A program made the translations under genes and the position numbers. From positions 1-11,302 of the forward strand of contig NCBD01000066.1 of the NCBI GenBank assembly GCA_002255315.1: a DNA stretch of 11,302 nt, written 5' to 3'. Below the pieces are notes generated by a model. That model did no database searches and had not been told where the DNA came from. It saw only the letters and a list, made by a program, of their open reading frames with translations. Source of the stretch: Actinobacteria bacterium 21-64-8 (GTDB lineage: Bacteria > Actinomycetota > Acidimicrobiia > Acidimicrobiales > RAAP-2). Below are positions 6,966 to 11,302 of this stretch, one piece after another (position 1 is the stretch's first letter; every line of letters starts with the position of its first letter).

Positions 6966-7693
6966 ACGCGTGGTGGGCCCAGTCACGCGCCGAGGTGGCC
7001 ATGACGATTCGCCGCGGCGAGACGTTATTGCTGACCATTGGCATTCCGGTCCTTCTCTTGATCTTTTTCACCGAGACCCACGTCACATCCACGCCCGGTG
7101 CGCACCGCGTGAACTTCATCGCGCCGGGCATCGTGGCGCTGTGCGTGATGTCCACGGCCCTCGTCGCGCTTTCCATCGCGACGGGCTTTGAGCGCAACTT
7201 CGGCGTCATTCGACGCTTGCACGTCACCCCGCTCGGGCGCCCGCGGCTCATTGGCGCCAAAATCGCGGGCGTCGTCGTGACCGAGGCGATTCAGATCATC
7301 GTCGTCGGCGTCGTCGCGTGGTTCTTGGATTGGCGTCCCAGTGGTGGCGTCACGGGCGCGCTGAACGTCGTGGCCCTGGTGCTCCTCGCCAGCGCGGGTT
7401 TCGCCGGGATTGGACTAGCGCTGGCCGGGCGCCTTCGCGCTGAGGTCAATCTCGCCGCCAGCAATGGCCTCTACCTCGTATTGCTGTTGCTGAGCGGAAT
7501 TGTCGTGCCCCTGAGTTCGTTACCGGCCCTCGTGCAACGCGTAGCGGTCGCGCTGCCGTCGGGTGCGCTGGCCGAAGGACTTCGTCGCGTCCTCGAACAC
7601 GGTGGTTCCCCGAGCGGTGGCGACTGGCTCAGCCTCGGTCTGTGGGCACTGCTCGCACCGCTGCTCGCGGCGCGCACCTTTCGCTTCGACTGA
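6962..7693 (+). CDS. ABC-2 type permease subunit
   Basis: A 243-residue membrane permease that pairs with the overlapping upstream ATPase. About six hydrophobic segments are visible, near residues 20-37, 52-74, 99-121, 130-154, 165-188 and 222-238. A conserved-looking cytoplasmic loop FGVIRRLHVTPLGR (about 80-93) contains the R-L-x-V-T-P-L pattern typical of ABC2_membrane-family exporters. Length and topology fit the family, with no sign of truncation. The GTG at 6962 overlaps the ATPase stop (GTGA). The TGA at 7691-7693 lies two bases from the stop of the convergent thioredoxin gene, with no space for an intrinsic terminator. Substrate unknown. Confidence 0.85.
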   Translation: MNAWWAQSRAEVAMTIRRGETLLLTIGIPVLLLIFFTETHVTSTPGAHRVNFIAPGIVALCVMSTALVALSIATGFERNFGVIRRLHVTPLGRPRLIGAKIAGVVVTEAIQIIVVGVVAWFLDWRPSGGVTGALNVVALVLLASAGFAGIGLALAGRLRAEVNLAASNGLYLVLLLLSGIVVPLSSLPALVQRVAVALPSGALAEGLRRVLEHGGSPSGGDWLSLGLWALLAPLLAARTFRFD

Positions 7694-7695
7694 AC

Positions 7696-8271
7696 CTAGA
7701 GTCGCGCAATCCCGGCCGACAACTGGCGCGGAGGAATCGCCCCAAAGTAGACCTGCTGCACGATGCCGCGGGCGCTCACGAAGACGGTCTCGGGGATCTG
7801 GCCAAAGCCAAAACGGCCCGCGGTAATCGTAAAGTTGGGGTCCTCGCCGACGAGAAAGTGCACGTGCGCTTTGGCGAGAAAGGACTTGGCGGCGGCCGTG
7901 GTGTCGTTGACGTCAATGCCGAACACGCGCACCCTGCCGAGGGGGTGAGTGTTCAAATAGGCAGCCACCTTGGGCATTTCGTGCTGGCACGGGCCGCACC
8001 AACTCGCGAAGAAAATCACGACTGCGGGATGCCCACTCGCCCACGGCGCCGTCACGACGCCACCGTTGAGCCCGGCGACGTGAAAACTTCGTACGTGCTT
8101 TCCCACGAGCGCACTCGGTGGCAGCAAACCCGACGGCCGATTGGCGTGGTGAGTATTCGTGAGCCACGACACTACGAGAATCATGACGATCGCCACCGTC
8201 GTGCCAATGCCGATGGAGATCAGCATCATGGGCGACGGGCGCTCCCGTGGCGGCTTAGTGGTATCGGACAA
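7696..8271 (-). CDS. membrane-anchored TlpA/ResA-like thioredoxin
   Basis: A thiol-disulfide oxidoreductase of about 191 residues with one N-terminal membrane anchor (about residues 15-36, MMLISIGIG through VSWL) and an extracytoplasmic thioredoxin domain. The active site is FFASWCGPCQ, and the cis-Pro segment GQIPETVFV is present. TlpA/ResA/CcmG proteins reduce cysteines of apocytochrome c or of the CuA site of cytochrome oxidase. Overlap with ctaB points to oxidase or cytochrome assembly. The start is uncertain. I chose the TTG at 8271 (17 bases inside ctaB) because it gives MSDTTKPPRERPSP, a basic cytoplasmic stub that fits the positive-inside rule. A TTG at 8280 and an ATG at 8229 are alternatives. 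No strong Shine-Dalgarno is seen, so reinitiation after ctaB is likely. Confidence 0.85.
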   Translation of the reverse strand: MSDTTKPPRERPSPMMLISIGIGTTVAIVMILVVSWLTNTHHANRPSGLLPPSALVGKHVRSFHVAGLNGGVVTAPWASGHPAVVIFFASWCGPCQHEMPKVAAYLNTHPLGRVRVFGIDVNDTTAAAKSFLAKAHVHFLVGEDPNFTITAGRFGFGQIPETVFVSARGIVQQVYFGAIPPRQLSAGIARL

Positions 8272-9169
8272 GGACGTCAACGGCCATCAAGATGAAGAGA
8301 GCTGACAGGTACGTAATGGAGTAATGAAAGAGTCGCATCGCCTCGGCGACGTCGGCGGTGCCCGAGCGTGCGTGTCGATACAGCAACAGCGCGTAGTAAG
8401 TAAAGACGCCGCCGAGCACGGTGGAACTCAGCGCGTAGACCCAACCGAGGTGCGCCGAGGGTCCAATCAACACGGTGAGCGCCCACATCAACACTGAGTA
8501 AATAAGAATTTCGAGCGTGGTGCGTCGCAGCGACGCCACGACGGGCATCATGGGCACGTTGGCGGCTTCGTAATCGTCGCGGTAACGAACGGCCAGCGCC
8601 CAAAAGTGCGGCGGCGTCCAGATAAAAATCACCAAAAAGAGCAACACGGGCGTCCAGCCGAGCGAGTTGGTCACCGCCGACCAGCCAATGAGTACCGGTA
8701 CCGCGCCGGCGGCGCCACCGATGACGATGTTCTGCTTGGAGCGACGCTTCAAGATCAAGGTGTAGACGACGACGTAAAAGGCCGTCGCCGACATCGCGAG
8801 CCAGGCCGACAACTGATTGACCCACAGCGCCAAGACCGCAAAGGCCACCACCTCGAGCCCTATCGCAAAGAGCGTGGCCGCGCGGGGCGACATAATGCCC
8901 GTCACGAGCGGACGGCGCTTGGTGCGCTCCATCAGCGCGTCAATGTCGCGGTCGATCACCATATTGAAGGCGTTGGCCCCACCCGCGGCCAAGGTCCCGC
9001 CAATCAACGTGGCGACGATCAACCACAAGCCCGGAATACCTTTCGCCGCGACGACCATGGTGGGCACCGTCGTTACGAGCAGCAGCTCAATGATGCGCGG
9101 TTTGGTCAGCGCGAGGTAGCCCTTTAAGACGTCACGCGTCGAAGTCGTCGTGGGCGCGGTAATTGTCAC
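8255..9169 (-). CDS. ctaB: protoheme IX farnesyltransferase (heme O synthase)
   Basis: A 304-residue UbiA-family prenyltransferase that transfers a farnesyl group to heme b to make heme o, the precursor of heme a for aa3-type oxidases. It has about eight or nine membrane helices. The first Asp-rich motif is NAFNMVIDRDIDALMERT, followed by KRRPL. The second acidic motif is YRDDYEAAN. Further family patterns are KPRIIELLL near the N-terminus, SKQNIVIGGAAGA and WTPPHFWAL. I chose the GTG at 9169 because it lies seven bases after a -10 box and gives the usual length. The frame stays open to a TTG at 9211, but that would overlap ctaA regulatory DNA and adds no conserved sequence. The thioredoxin gene overlaps its 3' end, and ctaA is divergent 42 bases away. 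Confidence 0.95.
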   Translation of the reverse strand: MTITAPTTTSTRDVLKGYLALTKPRIIELLLVTTVPTMVVAAKGIPGLWLIVATLIGGTLAAGGANAFNMVIDRDIDALMERTKRRPLVTGIMSPRAATLFAIGLEVVAFAVLALWVNQLSAWLAMSATAFYVVVYTLILKRRSKQNIVIGGAAGAVPVLIGWSAVTNSLGWTPVLLFLVIFIWTPPHFWALAVRYRDDYEAANVPMMPVVASLRRTTLEILIYSVLMWALTVLIGPSAHLGWVYALSSTVLGGVFTYYALLLYRHARSGTADVAEAMRLFHYSITYLSALFILMAVDVLVRYH

Positions 9170-9176
9170 TCGGGAC

Positions 9177-9182
9177 AGTCTA
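9177..9182 (-). promoter_or_regulatory. -10 box (TAGACT) of a probable leaderless ctaB promoter
   Basis: On the minus strand TAGACT (9182-9177) is followed by seven bases, GTCCCGA, and then the ctaB GTG at 9169. This places the transcription start at the start codon. No Shine-Dalgarno is visible. The hexamer sits about 17 bases from the oppositely oriented ctaA -10 box, so each box occupies the other promoter's -35 position. Confidence 0.6.
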
Positions 9183-9199
9183 GGAGTCTCGCAATTCCC

Positions 9200-9205
9200 T
9201 AGGCT
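9200..9205 (+). promoter_or_regulatory. -10 box (TAGGCT) of a probable leaderless ctaA promoter
   Basis: TAGGCT is followed by six bases, AGGCAA, and the ctaA GTG at 9212. The hexamer and spacing are the same as at serS on the opposite strand. No Shine-Dalgarno precedes the GTG, and no clear -35 hexamer is visible. Confidence 0.6.
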
Positions 9206-9211
9206 AGGCAA

Positions 9212-10150
9212 GTGTCCAGAACCGGTACAGGAAAAATAAGTGCGCCCACATTTCGATGGTTTGCCTTCGCGTCGTTCCTCGCCATGATCGTCATTGTTCT
9301 GACGGGTGCGGCCGTTCGCCTCACCGGATCAGGACTGGGCTGTCCGGACTGGCCCACGTGCTTTCACCACCGAATCACCGGCTCGTGGAGCATTCATCCC
9401 CTCATCGAGTACTCCAACCGCGTCGTCACCATCGCCCTCGTCTTGGTGGCGGTGGCGACCTACTTCGCCGCACTGCTTCGCGACCAACGCCGTCGCGACC
9501 TCGTCTGGCTCTCGTTCACGCTGATCCTCGGGGTCGTCGCCGACGCGATTCTCGGAGCGTTCGTCGTCTACTCGAAGCTCAATCCGTGGCTCGTGTCGAC
9601 CCACATGATCCTCTCTTTGTCGATGGTGAGTGTCGGGGCCGTGCTCTACCACCACTCGAAGTACGAGTACGGACCCTCCAGCCGCCACGACGTGCGAGAC
9701 CCGTACTTCAAACTGCTCGCGCGACTGCTCTGGATTCCCTTCTTCGTCCTCGTCGCCACCGGCACCGCGACGACCGGATCGGGACCGCACGCGGGTTCGT
9801 CCTCGGGCCAACTCGTCGCTCGCCGACTCCCCTTCGCGCTGTCGTCGGCGGCCTGGGTGCATTCGCTCGCGGCGATTCTCTTCATTGGCCTCGTCACGGG
9901 CATGCTGGCCGCGATCTGGCGAAGTAGCGCGCCGACGCCGCTCAAGCTCGGCGTACGTCGACTCGTCTACATCTCGCTCATCCAGGCGGCCATCGGGGCG
10001 ACTCAGTACCTCACGCACCTGCCGGCGTGGCTCGTGGAGCTGCACGTCGCCGGGGCGGTATCGCTGACCATTGGCGTTACGCAGTTCAACCTTCGTCAAG
10101 GCGCGCGCGACCGAGTGCCGGGAACGAAGAAAGTTGCCTTATCTTCCTAG
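9212..10150 (+). CDS. ctaA: heme A synthase, COX15/CtaA family
   Basis: A 312-residue membrane protein with eight predicted helices that oxidises the C8 methyl of heme o to give heme a. Family marks are TGSGLGCPDWPTC with a Cys44/Cys50 pair in the first outer loop, the Glu66 motif IEYSNR, His131 in VSTHMIL, His217 in WVHSLAA, and His278 in VELHVAG. In many CtaA proteins a His follows the conserved Glu by three residues; here that position is Asn69. I recall Asn in mycobacterial and corynebacterial homologues too, so this is probably a lineage trait. The C-x5-C pair also follows the actinobacterial pattern. Start GTG at 9212, supported by the adjacent -10 box. It diverges from ctaB, the preceding step of the pathway. 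Confidence 0.93.
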   Translation: MSRTGTGKISAPTFRWFAFASFLAMIVIVLTGAAVRLTGSGLGCPDWPTCFHHRITGSWSIHPLIEYSNRVVTIALVLVAVATYFAALLRDQRRRDLVWLSFTLILGVVADAILGAFVVYSKLNPWLVSTHMILSLSMVSVGAVLYHHSKYEYGPSSRHDVRDPYFKLLARLLWIPFFVLVATGTATTGSGPHAGSSSGQLVARRLPFALSSAAWVHSLAAILFIGLVTGMLAAIWRSSAPTPLKLGVRRLVYISLIQAAIGATQYLTHLPAWLVELHVAGAVSLTIGVTQFNLRQGARDRVPGTKKVALSS

Positions 10151-10154
10151 AGAT

Positions 10155-10168
10155 GGGCCTTAAGGCCC
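10155..10168. terminator. 14-base perfect palindrome after ctaA, possible hairpin
   Basis: GGGCCTTAAGGCCC lies five bases after the ctaA stop. As RNA it can form a five-pair GC stem with a TTAA loop. No T-run follows, so it is not a classical intrinsic terminator. It could be a weak terminator, an mRNA 3' end stabiliser, or an operator for the downstream operon. It is the only clear dyad in the 75-base gap between ctaA and the next gene. Confidence 0.3.
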
Positions 10169-10210
10169 TAGCGGGGCACTCGTTTCCTCGGCGAGAATCA
10201 TTACTGACCT

Positions 10211-10217
10211 AAGGAGG
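10211..10217 (+). promoter_or_regulatory. strong Shine-Dalgarno site (AAGGAGG) for the 60-residue protein
   Basis: AAGGAGG ends eight bases before the GTG at 10226 and fixes that start. It contrasts with the leaderless starts of serS and ctaA, so this operon has a real 5' leader. The promoter must lie in the 10151-10205 region or upstream; I see no clear -10 hexamer. Confidence 0.8.
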
Positions 10218-10225
10218 GAGCGACC

Positions 10226-10408
10226 GTGAACTGGTTCAATACCATGGGAGCCCTGATCAACCTGGATCATCCAGGCCACTTCATTCATTGGCACTTCATC
10301 GAAATTAGCGTCGCGAACTTTATCGTCATCGTCCTCATGGTGGCGACATTCGTGACCGCGCTGCTCGCCCCCTTTCCTGGTCGCCGTCGCCGTAGGGAGA
10401 CCCGATGA
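10226..10408 (+). CDS. 60-residue His-rich single-pass membrane protein
   Basis: A short protein beginning MNWFNTMGALINLDHPG. It has a His cluster HPGHFIHWHF (His15, 18, 21 and 23), a membrane helix at about residues 26-49, and a basic tail GRRRRRETR. The positive-inside rule places the tail in the cytoplasm and the His cluster at the outer face of the membrane. It is real: it has a strong Shine-Dalgarno, and its TGA overlaps the next gene's ATG (ATGA). The context is an operon with a cytochrome b-domain protein, so it may be a small subunit of that complex. The His residues could ligate heme or metal, or sit near a quinone site; this is inference. I recall similar short proteins before cytochrome b genes in other actinobacteria but cannot name a family. 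Confidence 0.75.
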   Translation: MNWFNTMGALINLDHPGHFIHWHFIEISVANFIVIVLMVATFVTALLAPFPGRRRRRETR

Positions 10409-10899
10409 GCACTACTGAGATTGATCGTCAATGGACCACGCGACTGCGCCGTCGCGCCGCGGGTAAGTTGCCGCCCGAGAAACTGTTGCCCGACACGCAG
10501 CCGGCCTATGTCGCCTCGTGGATTTACGTCTTTGGCGTCACCACGATGGCCGCGTTGATGATCGTAATTCTGACCGGCTGCGTGCTGGCGATTGAGGGTC
10601 CCCAGTGGTGGCACCTCTCGACTATCGGGCACTTCGTGAATTCGCTGCACCTCTGGAGCGTCGAGATTTTCTTCTTCGCAATGGTCGTGCATCTCTGGGG
10701 CAAGTTCTTTATGGCGTCGTGGCGAGGTGGACGCACGCTCACCTGGATGACCGGGGTCGTCACTTTCCTCGCGTCAATCGCGACCGCCTTTACCGGTTAC
10801 GCGAGTCAGAGCAACTTCGACTCCCAGTGGATTACCACGTTAGTGCGCGTAAAGGGTGTCGTACCCCCCTTTGCCGATGACAAGGAGACCGCGCGATGA
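10405..10899 (+). CDS. cytochrome b N-terminal-domain protein lacking helix D
   Basis: A 164-residue membrane protein resembling helices A-C of the bc1/b6f cytochrome b N-terminal domain. Helix A covers about residues 36-62. Helix B carries His82 and His96, 14 residues apart, the usual spacing for ligands of hemes bL and bH. Helix C (about 112-132) ends in FTGYASQSNFDSQW. In cytochrome b the second ligand pair lies in helix D, but here QWI is followed at once by TTLVRVKGVVPPFADDKETAR and the stop. From memory, actinobacterial relatives have about 60 more residues between the two, including a helix D with His residues, and then end in a similar LVR-x-x-GVVPP tail. An in-frame deletion is therefore suspected (junction near 10831-10842). 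ATG at 10405 overlaps the upstream stop, and its own stop overlaps the next ATG. As it stands it could not bind two hemes alone. Confidence 0.8.
   Translation: MSTTEIDRQWTTRLRRRAAGKLPPEKLLPDTQPAYVASWIYVFGVTTMAALMIVILTGCVLAIEGPQWWHLSTIGHFVNSLHLWSVEIFFFAMVVHLWGKFFMASWRGGRTLTWMTGVVTFLASIATAFTGYASQSNFDSQWITTLVRVKGVVPPFADDKETAR
10882..10887 (+). promoter_or_regulatory. Shine-Dalgarno site (AAGGAG) of the last gene
   Basis: AAGGAG lies eight bases before the ATG at 10896, inside the end of the cytochrome b-domain gene. It supports that ATG, which overlaps the preceding TGA (ATGA). Confidence 0.75.
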
Positions 10900-11302
10900 C
10901 CAAAGCCTTTCGCCCCGACGTCGACGCTCCGGAGTGGCGCGGCGGCCACACTCCCTACGACATCATCAAAGAAGGCTCGATCGCGATCTTGGCGGTGTTA
11001 GTCCTCACCGTGGCCCTCGCGTTTGTCTTTGGTTCGCCTGACGAACACGCCGTCACGATCAAGACCTGGTCGAACGCGACGCCCGTTGACTTCGCCCAAA
11101 CCGCACTGAGTGAGTTGAACGGTACCTCCGGCACCGCCCAGTACGGCGCGCCCTACAACAACGCGAGCGTTGGTCAAAAGCTTGGTCCGCTCTCGCTCGC
11201 CAAGTGGGCGGGCGCGCGTCACCCCGTCAACACCGTGACCGACTTCGTCATCGACCCCTTGAGGTCGCTCCCCAACCAGCCCGCGCTCGACCAGGCGCTG
11301 CA
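10896..11302 (+). CDS. membrane-anchored protein of the cytochrome b operon, N-terminal part (cut by right window edge)
   Basis: The first 135 residues of a protein that runs beyond the window. It starts MTKAFRPDVDAPEWRGG, has a membrane helix at about residues 27-46, and then an outer-facing region: GSPDEHAVTIKTW, DFAQTALSELNGTSGTAQYG, PYNNASVGQKLGPLSL and TDFVIDPL. I recall this SPDE / ELxGTS / YGxPYN pattern in actinobacterial proteins encoded next to cytochrome b N-terminal-domain genes, but no biochemical function is known to me. The Shine-Dalgarno AAGGAG and the ATGA overlap with the upstream gene show that it belongs to the same operon, so it is probably a partner subunit. No CxxCH heme site is present in the visible part. 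The rest could hold further helices or redox motifs. Confidence 0.75.
   Translation, partial: MTKAFRPDVDAPEWRGGHTPYDIIKEGSIAILAVLVLTVALAFVFGSPDEHAVTIKTWSNATPVDFAQTALSELNGTSGTAQYGAPYNNASVGQKLGPLSLAKWAGARHPVNTVTDFVIDPLRSLPNQPALDQAL

Noticed and set aside
9170..9211. ctaB extended to a TTG start at 9211
   Set aside because: The extra 14 residues are not conserved in CtaB as I know it, and the region contains both -10 boxes. The GTG at 9169 gives the usual family length.
9329..10099. Minus-strand open frame of 256 codons
   Set aside because: It is a highly charged, Arg/Glu/Asp-rich shadow opposite ctaA, created by the third-codon GC bias.
10831..10899. A frameshift hiding helix D of the cytochrome b protein in another frame
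   Set aside because: Only about 55 bases separate the suspected junction from the next start codon. None of the frames there encodes a hydrophobic helix with His, so the sequence is missing rather than shifted.
1..11302. CRISPR arrays, tRNA or rRNA genes, insertion sequences
   Set aside because: No regularly spaced repeats, cloverleaf-like segments, rRNA-like stretches, transposase motifs or paired terminal inverted repeats were seen on reading both strands.

Overview
The window looks like a compact chromosomal stretch from a high-GC actinobacterium. The evidence is a SenX3/RegX3-type two-component pair, a SCO6880-type conjugation module, actinobacterial-style ctaA and ctaB, and several genes that start directly downstream of a TANNNT -10 box (leaderless promoters). 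A deep actinobacterial lineage such as Acidimicrobiia is my guess; no rRNA or marker phylogeny is available here. Spacing is very tight: genes overlap or abut almost everywhere, and no intergenic gap exceeds about 80 bases.

Layout. (1) 1-2816, minus strand: the start of a type IV secretion/conjugation-like operon, in transcription order a small two-helix membrane protein (DUF6112-like), a TrbL/VirB6-like polytopic protein, a SCO6880-like membrane-anchored protein, and a VirB4/TraC-like ATPase cut by the left edge. (2) 2893-4913, plus strand: a histidine kinase and its OmpR-family regulator, divergent from the conjugation operon. (3) 4894-5994, minus strand: seryl-tRNA synthetase, convergent with and overlapping the regulator, and missing a block of its catalytic core. 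(4) 6054-7693, plus strand: an ABC-2 exporter (ATPase plus permease). (5) 7696-9169, minus strand: heme O synthase (ctaB) followed by an overlapping membrane-anchored TlpA/ResA-like thioredoxin. (6) 9212-10150, plus strand: heme A synthase (ctaA), divergent from ctaB. (7) 10226-11302, plus strand: a translationally coupled operon of a 60-residue His-rich membrane protein, a cytochrome b N-terminal-domain protein without helix D, and a membrane-anchored protein that runs off the right edge.

How the genes fit together. CtaB converts heme b to heme o and CtaA converts heme o to heme a for an aa3-type oxidase. The thioredoxin overlapping ctaB and the neighbouring ABC exporter are plausible helpers in oxidase or cytochrome maturation. 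The last operon looks like a membrane quinone- or heme-linked electron-transfer complex built around a cytochrome b domain. The kinase/regulator pair probably controls a phosphate- or envelope-type response, but its targets cannot be read from this window.

The most striking observation is that two conserved proteins, SerRS and the cytochrome b protein, each appear to have lost a block of roughly 60-75 residues without loss of frame. In each case the lost block contains catalytic or heme-ligand residues. These could be real deletions, assembly errors, or evidence that the proteins have been repurposed. A second notable pattern is the repeated leaderless promoter architecture, including two interlocked promoters in the 42-base ctaB/ctaA gap.
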